From Treponema berlinense (lineage in GTDB: Bacteria > Spirochaetota > Spirochaetia > Treponematales > Treponemataceae): a DNA stretch of 64,000 nt. The position numbers were made by a program, and so were the translations under genes. The notes under the pieces were generated by a model. That model was not told the DNA's origin, ran no database searches, and worked only from the letters and a program-made list of their open reading frames with translations. Location: the NCBI RefSeq assembly GCF_900167025.1, contig NZ_FUXC01000012.1, positions 1 through 64,000 on the forward strand, read 5' to 3'. Below are positions 47,092-55,976 of the stretch, in pieces. The first letter of the stretch is position 1, and the number at the start of each line of letters is the position of its first letter.

Positions 47092-49953
47092 ATGGCAGAA
47101 ATTTCAGAAAATATAGTTGAAAAAATCTTAAAAGAAAATATAAAAAATCAAGATACGGTTTTTGTTTTTCCTACGGAAATTGCAGCATCTCTTTGGGCAG
47201 ACCGTTCAATTTTTGTTACGGACTGTCAGGCAGTTGCTCTCGAGAGATTTTTGGCATGGGATAAATTTAAAGGCGAAGCCGTAAGAAGCGAAAATCAAAA
47301 TAAAATTTCTGTTCCTTCAACAATGCGCCAGATTTTTGTTTCGCGGTTGATTGAACAAAATGCCGAAAAACCTTTTTTTAAGAGTTTAATTTCAGAAAAA
47401 TACTCAAAAACTGCGGAAAGTTTTAGCACCTGGATTGCTTCGATTTTGCCAAAACTTGGAATGTGGAAAGAATATTTCGAAAAAAATTCTTCTCAAAAAG
47501 ATGCCGAAGACCAGGATTTGCTCGTTCTTTACGAAAAATACACCGAATTCTTAAATAAATACGGATTTTTTGATCCAGCCTGGGAAAAACCGCCTTTTAA
47601 AAGCAATGGAAAGCATTATTTTATATTTTTTCCAGAAATCAATTCCGACTGGGAAGAATACAAATTTATTCTCGAATCAACAAAAGAATTTATTACACTT
47701 GTAAACGTTCCTGATTTTTCAGAAAAAAATAATTTTAATAAAAGCGAAGTAAAATTTTTTAATAATTCGCGCGTAGAACTCAAAAACATTGCAAATAAAA
47801 TTTTTGAACTTCATCATCAAAAAAAAATCGATTGGCAATCAATGGCAATCAGCGTTCCAGATATGGAACTTTACGGTTCATACATTGACCGCGAGCTTGA
47901 ACTTATGGAAATTCCGCATGTATTAAGGTTTTCGCGACCTTTGAGCGGAACTCCTGCCGGAAATCTATTCAATCAAATAAAAGAATGCGTAAGTTCAAAA
48001 AACAGTTACGATTCAATAAAAAAATTGCTCTTAAACGATTCTCTTCCGTGGAAAAACCCGGAGCTTGCTCAAAAATTGATTGCTTTTGGTCAGGAAAATC
48101 ACTGTATTTGCAGTTATGTTTACGGTGGCGAAAAAATAGACGTTTGGGAAAAATCTTTTGGCGACGCAAAATACAAAGATTTTGAGGTTGAGAATTTTTA
48201 TAATTCACTTAAAACTTATCTAAAAAAATTCAATCAGGCAAAAAACTTCAATTCGATTCGAACCTCTTATTTTGAGTTTAGAAACAAATTTTTTGATATG
48301 GAAAATTGCAGCGACAGCGCAAATAAAATTCTTGGAAGATGCGTTTCTGAACTTGGAGCGTTGATAGATCTTGAAAATCAATATGACTGCACAGTTCCAT
48401 CTCCGTTTGATTTTTTTGCAGAACAACTTGAAAGTAAAAAATATCTTGAACAGGCTTCTGAATTTGGAGTTCAAATTTATGAATATAAGACGGCGGCCTG
48501 CGCTCCGTTTGACTGTCATTTGGTTATTGATTCGAGCCAGGCTTCGCTAAATGTTTCTTATAAGGATTTTTCTTTTTTGAACGAAAATAAGCGTAAAAAG
48601 CTTTTAAATCGCGACGAATCGAACGTTTCTGACAAATTTGTGCAACTTTATCAGCTTAACAGTTTAAAAGAACCAGCATATTTTACGTGTGCAGAAAGAA
48701 CTCTCGACGCTTATGCTCAGCCGGTGAGTTATTTAAAAATGAACGATTTGAGAAATGAAAAAATTCTTTTTTCGGAAAATCCATATAATTTAGAAAAAGA
48801 ATGGTTTATTGGAAGCGAAAATTGTGAATTTCCTCCAAAAATCACAGAAATTCAGTCAAAAAGTTTTAAGAACTGGATGAATTTTCAAAAAATCGTACCA
48901 GTTTTGCAGGAAAAAGCGGTCGATGCCGTGACAGAATTAAATTCAAAATCAGCCGGAAACGCGGGCGAGAATTCAATTTATGTTTCAAAAAGTTTGCTTT
49001 CAAAATTTTACGATTGTCCGAGAAAGTGGCTTTTTGCCTGCCGCGAAATGAATTTAAAAGAACAGGACAAGGCTGCGGTTTTGCTCGACAGATTTGCTGC
49101 CGGAAATTTGTATCATAAAATTCTTGAAATTTACTTAAAAGCGCTCAAAAACAATGGTTTTCATCTGGAAATTGAAGAAGATAAACTTGAAGAAAAATAC
49201 GAACAAATTCTTGAAAACGCAATTACGGAAGCAATAAATTTTGACGGAGAAGGAAACGAAAAAAACTGCTTCTTAAAAAAGGAACTCTTAAAAACCACGC
49301 GACCTGCAATAAAAAGAACAATTTTAAATTTCATAAAAGAATTTACAAAAATTTTTAATAATTGCGAAGTTGACGATTGCGAAGGAGAGCTTCGGATTCA
49401 AGACGAAGAATTTAATTTTACTTTTAACGGCAGAATCGACTGTCTTTTAAAAGATTGCGAAAATGGACAGTATTATTTGGTCGATTTTAAAAATTCTGAT
49501 TTGGCGGTTCCAAAAAATTTGTATTTTAAGGAAGAGGAATTTAAAACTTCTGAAGAAGGCGAAAATCTTCAATCTGCCGAAATAAACAAAAATTTGCCGC
49601 TTGAAGAACAAAATTTTCCGGATTTTCAAATGCCGGCTTATACTTGGCTTATGGAAAAGCAGAAAAATATTTGCATTCAAAATGCGGCGTTTTTTAGCAT
49701 AAACGAAGCAAAGGTTTGGCCGGTTTTTGGTTACGAAATGCAAAGACGGGCAAATTCAAAAAAAGAAATTCCAGATTGCGAAAAATTCAAAAAAACTACA
49801 GAAAAAGTTATAGAATTTGTAAAAAATTATGTTCAGCGAATAAGAATTGGCGATTTTAAATTGAATGAAAAAGTTCAAAATTACGAAAAATGTTCTGCCT
49901 GTGAATACAATTCAATCTGCCGAAAAACTTTTAACGTCGGAAAACACGAATAA
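47092..49953 (+). CDS. addB: AddB/RexB-like nuclease subunit (PD-(D/E)XK, Fe-S)
   Basis: The 953-residue protein pairs with the adjacent AddA helicase-nuclease in double-strand-break processing. The N-terminal part is a helicase-like scaffold without a recognisable Walker A, as in RexB-type subunits. The C-terminal third holds the nuclease and its Fe-S staple: the first Cys in 'FYDCPRKWLFACREM' (about 640), 'FNGRIDCLLKD' and 'YYLVDFKNSDL' (D...D-x-K, about 780-800), 'QMPAYTWLME', then three Cys in 'KCSACEYNSICRKTF' near 933-945. It ends DNA at recombination hotspots in other bacteria. A TATAAT lies at about 47051. It is followed by addA after 11 bases. Confidence 0.88.
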   Translation: MAEISENIVEKILKENIKNQDTVFVFPTEIAASLWADRSIFVTDCQAVALERFLAWDKFKGEAVRSENQNKISVPSTMRQIFVSRLIEQNAEKPFFKSLISEKYSKTAESFSTWIASILPKLGMWKEYFEKNSSQKDAEDQDLLVLYEKYTEFLNKYGFFDPAWEKPPFKSNGKHYFIFFPEINSDWEEYKFILESTKEFITLVNVPDFSEKNNFNKSEVKFFNNSRVELKNIANKIFELHHQKKIDWQSMAISVPDMELYGSYIDRELELMEIPHVLRFSRPLSGTPAGNLFNQIKECVSSKNSYDSIKKLLLNDSLPWKNPELAQKLIAFGQENHCICSYVYGGEKIDVWEKSFGDAKYKDFEVENFYNSLKTYLKKFNQAKNFNSIRTSYFEFRNKFFDMENCSDSANKILGRCVSELGALIDLENQYDCTVPSPFDFFAEQLESKKYLEQASEFGVQIYEYKTAACAPFDCHLVIDSSQASLNVSYKDFSFLNENKRKKLLNRDESNVSDKFVQLYQLNSLKEPAYFTCAERTLDAYAQPVSYLKMNDLRNEKILFSENPYNLEKEWFIGSENCEFPPKITEIQSKSFKNWMNFQKIVPVLQEKAVDAVTELNSKSAGNAGENSIYVSKSLLSKFYDCPRKWLFACREMNLKEQDKAAVLLDRFAAGNLYHKILEIYLKALKNNGFHLEIEEDKLEEKYEQILENAITEAINFDGEGNEKNCFLKKELLKTTRPAIKRTILNFIKEFTKIFNNCEVDDCEGELRIQDEEFNFTFNGRIDCLLKDCENGQYYLVDFKNSDLAVPKNLYFKEEEFKTSEEGENLQSAEINKNLPLEEQNFPDFQMPAYTWLMEKQKNICIQNAAFFSINEAKVWPVFGYEMQRRANSKKEIPDCEKFKKTTEKVIEFVKNYVQRIRIGDFKLNEKVQNYEKCSACEYNSICRKTFNVGKHE

Positions 49954-49964
49954 CGGAGGAAAAA

Positions 49965-52900
49965 ATGGCTGATATAAAACAGATGTTGCCAGAACAACAA
50001 AAAGCAATTGATTCAATAAAAAATACGGTAGTTGCAGCTGGAGCAGGTTCTGGAAAAACGACAGTTCTTTCTCTACGATATTTGAATTTGATAAAAAAAT
50101 ATAAATACAACGTTGAGCAGATTTTGACTTTGACTTTTACAAAAAAGGCTACGGTCGAAATGTCCTCAAGAATTTACAACGTCTTAAAAAATGAAGCGCC
50201 CGAGCAGGCTGCGAATTTCTATAAGGCGAATATAAAAACCTTGGACAGTTATTGTAATAGCGTCGCAAAACTTGGTTGCCGTTTTTACGGAATAAGTCCA
50301 GATTTTGTTCAGGATGATGAAACCATAAAAACTCAGGTAAAGGCAAAAGCCCTGCCCTTTTTGCTTGAGCATCGCGACAATGAAACTTTAAAAGAATTTA
50401 TAAAAGTTCAAGATTACGAGACGGTTGCGGACAAACTTTTTGTTGAGCCGGTTCTTGCCCATTCAAAAATCGCAAATCCAATAGATTTTCGTGCGGATTT
50501 TAAAAAGCAGTTTGCAAAAATTGTTCAGGAATGGAATAAAACAGTTCACAAAATTTCAGAAATTTTGAGCGAAATTGAAAGGTTTGAAGATGAATTTTCT
50601 GGAAATCGGGAAAGTAAGTCGTTTGAAGCGTATATAAAAGAAAAAAATAAAAATGTTTCTCCAGAAATTGTAGAGATTACAGACGAAAACATCGAAGACC
50701 AAAATTTTTCGTTAATTAAAGAATATGCGGAAAAAATAAACGGAATAAATTATTCAAAACCGAGGGTAAAATCGGAAGAAGTTGATTTGCTTAAGGAAAA
50801 TATTGATTTGTTTCGTTCTGCAAAAAGCGATTTGCTTTCGCTTGCAAATTATATTTACGGAATTCCATATTTGGAAAAAATTTTGCCTCTTCTGGAAGAA
50901 TTCCAGGAAATTGTAATGAATGTAAAACGTTCATCGAACTGCCTGACTTTTGCCGACGTTTCTAATATGGCATTGCAGATTCTTTGCGATTATCCGGAAA
51001 TTCGTGCCATGGAAAAAGAAAAATACAAGGCAATTATGATTGATGAATTTCAGGACAACAACCTGGATCAGCGCAATATGCTTTTTCTTCTGGCAGAAAA
51101 AAAAGAAAGAATGGAAAAAGGCGTTCCATCGGTTGAAGAGCTTGAAAAAGAAAAATTGTTTTTTGTCGGCGACGAAAAACAGAGTATTTATCGCTTTCGT
51201 GGAGCAGATGTCGAAGTTTTTAATAATCTTGCAAAAGATTTTTCTGATGGAACCTTGCAAATGTACACAAACCATCGGTCAAATCCAAAACTGATTTCTG
51301 CGTTTAATACAATTTTTGGCGGAGATTTGTATTCTGACAAAAATGCAAAAAATGTTGAATTTGCGGTAACTCCGCCGTCTGTTTTTTTTAACGAACGTCA
51401 GCAAAAAAATAATTACGAAATTCCGCCTTACGAAGCAATTTATCATTCTGTTTTGCCAGATGAAAAAAAACTCGAAATTGAAGAAAAAAATGAAAATTCA
51501 AAAAGAAGAGTAAATCTTGCTTTTTACGAAAAAAATACAGAAGCTCCAAATGGATTTTTTACCGGAACTTTTGCCGAAGCCGAATGGGTTGCCCAAAAAA
51601 TTGCAGAAAAGCACAGCGAGGGATATGATTTTTCGGATATGGCGATTTTGCTCAGGTCGTATTCAAAACAAGCCGTTTTTGAACGCGCATTTTTGCGTCA
51701 TGGAATTCCGTACAACACAGAAACCTTAAAAGGTTTTTTTTCTGATGGACCTGTTAGCGACATTGCCGCTTATTTAAAACTTTGTGCATATTCTGACGAC
51801 AGAATGGCATACGGAAAAGTTTTGAGTTCACCTTTTGTAAATTTAACAGTGACGGAAACTGAAGCTGTTCTTTCCTTAAAGCAGGATGTTTTTTCTGACG
51901 AAAGTGCAGAAATTTTGCAGGAAGATTCTTTAATTCGTTTTAAAAATGCCGCAAAATTTTATGAAGAAGTTAAAAAATTTGCAAAAGAAAATTCTCTTAC
52001 AAAGACTGTTTCAAAACTTTGGTATGAATTTGGTTATCGGTTTGAGACAATGTGGAACGAAACTGTCAAAATGTACGAAAAACTTTACGACCTTTTGTTT
52101 GCGCTTGCCCGCGAAGGCGATGAAAAGAATTTAAATCTTGCCAGTTTCGTCGATTATTTGTTTGAATACGAAGAAGAAAATTCAAAACTTGAAATAAACG
52201 TCCCTGTCGAAAAATCAGAAGGCGTTCATATTATGACGGTTCACAAAAGTAAAGGCCTTGAATTTAAAATCGTCTTTATTTGCGATACTCAACGAGGTTC
52301 TGTAAACGAAAAAAGCACGGTTCCTGTTTATTACAGTTCAAAATTTGGATTTGCGCTGAATACTCCGGCATATTTTAAGGATTCAAAAAACTATTTTTAT
52401 ATTCTCGCAAAAAACGAAAATGAGCTAAAAGAATGTGCGGAAATGCGTCGTCTGACTTATGTTGCCCTTACTCGCGCTGAAGACGAAATTTTTATTACAA
52501 ACAGCAGTTACGAAGTTCCAAAAGATGTTGAAGAATATTTGCCAGGCGGAACAAAAAATGCCGATTCAATTTATAAAGTTCTTGCTCCGGTTATAGATTT
52601 TTACAGTAAAAAGGACGAAAGTGGAAATTCAAATTATCAAGACGCCTCGCCTTTTTCAAAAATTGAAATAATTGAACCATTTTCTCAAGTCGAAATTTTT
52701 TCGGAACAAAAACGCCCAAATACTCAAAAAGCAAAAATTGATTTTGTAAAAGCTCTTTCAAAACAAAGTCCTTACGAAAGCTCTCAAATTATAAAAAAAG
52801 ATCTGGTTGAAAAAATTTATGTTTCTCCGAGCAAACTGTACGAAGAAGCTGAAAAAGATGAATTTAAAAAATCTCTAGAAAATAAAAACCGGACGGATTT

Positions 52901-53456
52901 ACCATTTGCCGAAATAAATGAAATTATTGAAAGACACAAAAATTTTGACTTTAACAATTTTGGTACAATCGCGCATTCCTATCTCGAAACTGCGTTGAAA
53001 TTTTACGGACAGGAAATAAAAGTTCCGTATAATAATCAGGACGTTTCGGGATTGGAAAATAGCACGGGTGATATTAAGAAAGTTGAAAAAATTTGTGAAC
53101 AAATGACGAAAGAATTTTTGAATTCTGAACTTGGAAAAAAAGCACTGAGTTCAATCTGGCGCAAAGAAGAATTTGAGTTTAAAAGCCGGTTTGGCGAAAA
53201 AATTTTGTCTGGTATAATTGATTTGGTTTTTAAAGAAAAGGATGGAAATTTTTTTGTTGTTGATTACAAAACAAACCAGGAAATTCGTCCGGAAATTTAT
53301 TATTCACAATTGGCCTGTTATAGACGCGCAGTTTCTCAAATGCTGTCAGTTCCAGAAGAAAAAATAAGAACCTTTTTGTTTTATTTGCGTTTTGGAAAGG
53401 AAATTGAAGTTTTACCGGAAAATCTTTGTTTAAGCGAGAGTATTTATGAATATTAA
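49965..53456 (+). CDS. addA: ATP-dependent helicase/nuclease subunit A (AddA, UvrD family)
   Basis: The 1163-residue protein is a UvrD-like helicase fused to a RecB-type nuclease. Helicase motifs run in order: 'AAGAGSGKTT' (24-33), 'TLTFTKKATVEM', 'IMIDEFQDNN' (about 357-366), 'FVGDEKQSIYRFRGADVEVF', 'HIMTVHKSKGLEFKIVFICD' and 'YVALTRAEDEIFIT'. The nuclease has 'GTIAHSYLETAL', 'SGIIDLVFKE' (Asp, about 1085), 'FVVDYKTNQE' (D-x-K, about 1098-1102) and 'QLACYRRAV'. With AddB it resects double-strand breaks for RecA loading. GGAGG precedes the ATG. Its 3' end overlaps the acetyltransferase by 11 bases. Confidence 0.95.
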   Translation: MADIKQMLPEQQKAIDSIKNTVVAAGAGSGKTTVLSLRYLNLIKKYKYNVEQILTLTFTKKATVEMSSRIYNVLKNEAPEQAANFYKANIKTLDSYCNSVAKLGCRFYGISPDFVQDDETIKTQVKAKALPFLLEHRDNETLKEFIKVQDYETVADKLFVEPVLAHSKIANPIDFRADFKKQFAKIVQEWNKTVHKISEILSEIERFEDEFSGNRESKSFEAYIKEKNKNVSPEIVEITDENIEDQNFSLIKEYAEKINGINYSKPRVKSEEVDLLKENIDLFRSAKSDLLSLANYIYGIPYLEKILPLLEEFQEIVMNVKRSSNCLTFADVSNMALQILCDYPEIRAMEKEKYKAIMIDEFQDNNLDQRNMLFLLAEKKERMEKGVPSVEELEKEKLFFVGDEKQSIYRFRGADVEVFNNLAKDFSDGTLQMYTNHRSNPKLISAFNTIFGGDLYSDKNAKNVEFAVTPPSVFFNERQQKNNYEIPPYEAIYHSVLPDEKKLEIEEKNENSKRRVNLAFYEKNTEAPNGFFTGTFAEAEWVAQKIAEKHSEGYDFSDMAILLRSYSKQAVFERAFLRHGIPYNTETLKGFFSDGPVSDIAAYLKLCAYSDDRMAYGKVLSSPFVNLTVTETEAVLSLKQDVFSDESAEILQEDSLIRFKNAAKFYEEVKKFAKENSLTKTVSKLWYEFGYRFETMWNETVKMYEKLYDLLFALAREGDEKNLNLASFVDYLFEYEEENSKLEINVPVEKSEGVHIMTVHKSKGLEFKIVFICDTQRGSVNEKSTVPVYYSSKFGFALNTPAYFKDSKNYFYILAKNENELKECAEMRRLTYVALTRAEDEIFITNSSYEVPKDVEEYLPGGTKNADSIYKVLAPVIDFYSKKDESGNSNYQDASPFSKIEIIEPFSQVEIFSEQKRPNTQKAKIDFVKALSKQSPYESSQIIKKDLVEKIYVSPSKLYEEAEKDEFKKSLENKNRTDLPFAEINEIIERHKNFDFNNFGTIAHSYLETALKFYGQEIKVPYNNQDVSGLENSTGDIKKVEKICEQMTKEFLNSELGKKALSSIWRKEEFEFKSRFGEKILSGIIDLVFKEKDGNFFVVDYKTNQEIRPEIYYSQLACYRRAVSQMLSVPEEKIRTFLFYLRFGKEIEVLPENLCLSESIYEY

Positions 53457-54033
53457 AGAAAATATAAAAATAAAGGTGGCTTCTCCAGAAAATGCAGCCG
53501 AGCTTTTAGATATTTACAAGTTTTATGTTGAAAATACGGCGATTAGTTTTGAAATTGAAACTCCAACTTTGCAGGAATTTCGCGCTCGAATCGAAAAAAC
53601 TCTTAAAAAATATCCGTATTTGATTGCAGTTTCTCCAGAAGACGAAATTTTGGGATATGCCTATGCCGGAGAATTAAAATCCCGGGCTGCGTACGATTGG
53701 TCAATAGAAACATCAATTTATGTGAAAAAAGAATACAGAAAGATGGGAATTGGCGGAATTTTGCTCAAAAACCTCGAATTTCTTCTTAAAAAACAAAATA
53801 TTTTGAACTGTTATGCTTGTATTGCCTATACAGAACGAGAAGATGAATTTCTTACAAAAGCCAGTGTAAAGTTCCACGAAAAAATGAACTACCGAATGGT
53901 AGGAGTTTTTAAAGACTGCGGATACAAATTTGACCGCTGGTACAGCATGGTTTGGATGGAAAAACATTTAGGAGAACATAAAAGTTCTCAGAAAAAAACA
54001 ATTCCCTTTAGTGCTTTGCTCGAACAACTTTAA
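53446..54033 (+). CDS. GNAT-family N-acetyltransferase (phosphinothricin-type)
   Basis: The 195-residue protein follows the PAT/MnaT branch of GNATs. 'IYKFYVENTAISFEIETPTLQEFRARIEKTLKKYPYLIA' (about 24-62), 'GYAYAGELKSRAAYDWSIETSIYVKKEYRKMGIGGILLKNLE' (acetyl-CoA loop R-K-M-G-I-G, about 103-108) and 'FHEKMNYRMVGVFKDCGYKFDRWYSMVWMEK' are diagnostic. It transfers acetyl groups to small amines such as amino-acid analogues; the true substrate is unknown. It overlaps addA by 11 bases and is the last gene of the addBA transcript. The tail after 'HLGEHKSSQKK' is slightly longer than usual. Confidence 0.92.
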   Translation: MNIKENIKIKVASPENAAELLDIYKFYVENTAISFEIETPTLQEFRARIEKTLKKYPYLIAVSPEDEILGYAYAGELKSRAAYDWSIETSIYVKKEYRKMGIGGILLKNLEFLLKKQNILNCYACIAYTEREDEFLTKASVKFHEKMNYRMVGVFKDCGYKFDRWYSMVWMEKHLGEHKSSQKKTIPFSALLEQL

Positions 54034-54035
54034 AT

Positions 54036-54074
54036 AAAAAAAAAGCCTGAAAAGTAAATTTATACTTTTCAGGC
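54036..54074 (-). terminator. Intrinsic terminator of uxaA
   Basis: GCCTGAAAAGTA (54045-54056) pairs with TACTTTTCAGGC (54063-54074). The T run lies on the minus strand (54036-54044), so it ends uxaA transcription coming from the right. Confidence 0.88.
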
Positions 54075-54094
54075 AATCTGTTATTCAATAAAAA

Positions 54095-55660
54095 TTACAG
54101 AGTTACACCGTCTTTGAAGATTGCAATTTCGCGGTAGCCGTTGATTTCGTTCTTTGTCTGTTTTTTTCCAGAACAAATATCGCAAATCAATTCAAGGAGA
54201 GCGTCGCGTACTTTGTCGCTTGGCTCGTCTAAAAGGCGTGCTGCGTCAAAATCAATCCAGTCAGATTTTTTTTCTGCGAGAGGATGATTTGTTGCAATTT
54301 TTACAGTTGGAACAGGAGCACCGAGAGGAGTTCCGCGTCCAGTAGAGAACAGAATAATGTTTGCTCCAGCAGCAGTCATATCTGTTGTAGAAACAATGTC
54401 GTTGCCTGGACCTTCAAGAAGAGTAAGACCTTTTTCTGTCAGACGTTCACCATATTTGAGGACACCTGTAACAGGCGCTTTTCCACCCTTCTGAACACAA
54501 CCCAAAGATTTGTCTTCGAGAGTTGTAATTCCACCGGCCTTGTTTCCTGGACTTGGATTTTCGTAGCAAACCTGATTATGGCGGGCGTAATAATCTTTAA
54601 ATCCGTTGATAAGATTTACAGTTTCGTCAAAGCGTTTTTTATCAACACAGCGGTTCATAAGCATTTGCTCAGCGCCAAACATTTCTGGAACTTCAGTGAG
54701 CATTACGCGGCCGTCCATTCCGGTCATAGCATCGCAAACCCGGCCAATCAAAGCATTTGCCGTAATTCCAGACATTCCGTCCGAACCACCGCACTTCATT
54801 CCAAGAACAACTTCTGAAAGAGGAACAGACTCGCGCTTAAACTGGCCAACATATTTTACAAGTTCAGTAATCAGTTCTTTTCCAGCCGAAAGTTCATCTT
54901 CTGTTTGCTGAGTTGTCATGAATTTTACGCGGTTTTCATCATATTCGCCCAAAAACTCCTTAAAATAAGGAATATTGTTTTCTTCACAACCGAGAGAAAC
55001 AACGAGAACGCCGCCGGCATTCGGGTGATGAACTAAATCTGCCAAAATTTTTGCAGTTGTTTCTTTGTCGCCACCCATCTGAGAACAGCCATAAGGATGA
55101 GTCCATGCAAAAATTCCTTCAAGACCGCCATTTGTATTTGGTTTTGGCTCTTCGCCATCAAAAAATTTTGCGTTTGCCCATGTTGCAAGGCGTTCAGAAA
55201 TTTTATTAACACAGCCAACAAGCGGAACAATCCAAATTTCGTTACGAATACCAATGCGGCCGTCTGCGCGTTTGTAAACGTTTACAGAAGGAACATTTTT
55301 GCGCAAGTCTTCGGTTTCCTTGTACCATTTTTCGTAAGCGGCTTTTGCGTTTTCTTCATTATAAGTGTATTCAAATTTTTCAGAAAGCAAGGTGTGAATG
55401 TTGTGTGTGTGAACATGGCTTCCAACAGGAATATCCTGAGTAGCAGCGCCAATCGGATATCCGTATTTTATGATAGGCTCGTCTTTTTTAATGTCGCGGA
55501 TTGCGAATTTATGACCGGCTGTAATATCCTCTGTAAGAGTTACCTTAGTTTCCGGCGCATTTCCAGAAGCTTCAAGAGTAACTTCCGTACCTTTTGCCAG
55601 TGGCTGAAGTGCGACAGCTACAATGTCAGCCGAATTAATTCTAATAGCGATTTTGCTCAT
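54095..55660 (-). CDS. uxaA: Altronate dehydratase
   Basis: The 521-residue enzyme dehydrates altronate to 2-keto-3-deoxygluconate, the third step of galacturonate breakdown. It has an N-terminal SAF domain ('GHKFAIRDIKKDEPIIKYGYPIGAATQDIPVGSHVHTHNI', about 49-88) and the UxaA catalytic region with 'GRIGIRNEIWIVPLVGCVN', 'AWTHPYGCSQMGGD', 'VLGMKCGGSDGMSGITANALIGR' and 'ILFSTGRGTPLGAPVPTVKIATN'. The conserved Cys/His residues that bind the metal are present. It lies downstream of uxaB on the same strand but with a terminator and repeat copy G between them, so it probably has its own promoter. Confidence 0.97.
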   Translation of the reverse strand: MSKIAIRINSADIVAVALQPLAKGTEVTLEASGNAPETKVTLTEDITAGHKFAIRDIKKDEPIIKYGYPIGAATQDIPVGSHVHTHNIHTLLSEKFEYTYNEENAKAAYEKWYKETEDLRKNVPSVNVYKRADGRIGIRNEIWIVPLVGCVNKISERLATWANAKFFDGEEPKPNTNGGLEGIFAWTHPYGCSQMGGDKETTAKILADLVHHPNAGGVLVVSLGCEENNIPYFKEFLGEYDENRVKFMTTQQTEDELSAGKELITELVKYVGQFKRESVPLSEVVLGMKCGGSDGMSGITANALIGRVCDAMTGMDGRVMLTEVPEMFGAEQMLMNRCVDKKRFDETVNLINGFKDYYARHNQVCYENPSPGNKAGGITTLEDKSLGCVQKGGKAPVTGVLKYGERLTEKGLTLLEGPGNDIVSTTDMTAAGANIILFSTGRGTPLGAPVPTVKIATNHPLAEKKSDWIDFDAARLLDEPSDKVRDALLELICDICSGKKQTKNEINGYREIAIFKDGVTL

Positions 55661-55744
55661 AGTACCCCCAAAAGTAACTTAAAAATAAGTTACGTGCGTT
55701 CTGAAAATCTATCATTTTATAAGTAAAAAGTCATTATCAAAATT

Positions 55745-55890
55745 CGGGCACTCCGCCAAAAGGCGGCGCTACGTTCCGGGCTGCGCTATTCGCTCCGGCC
55801 GGCAAAAATGCCGTCTGCTTCGCACCCTGCACATCGCTAGTGCGTTTTTGCATATTTTCTCGCATAAGCGGAAAGGGTCTTTGGCGGCTT
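55745..55890 (-). repeat. GC-rich dispersed intergenic repeat, copy G
   Basis: A GC-rich island on the minus strand: GCGCAGCCCGGAACGTAGC, then a CCGCC-TTTT-GGCGG hairpin and GTGCCCGAATTTTG. GACGGCATTTTTGCCGGCC inside resembles the tail of copies E and F. It occupies most of the gap between uxaA and the uxaB terminator. Confidence 0.75.
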
Positions 55891-55913
55891 TACTTTTTAT
55901 CTCTTTCTATAAA

Positions 55914-55953
55914 CAAAAAAAGGCTGTCCTAAAAATCAGGACAGCCTTTTTTT
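55914..55953. terminator. Bidirectional intrinsic terminator after uxaB
   Basis: AAAGGCTGTCCT pairs perfectly with AGGACAGCCTTT around a short loop, flanked by A and T runs on both sides. Confidence 0.92.
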
Positions 55954-55976
55954 GCTGTTATAGTATTTGAAATTAA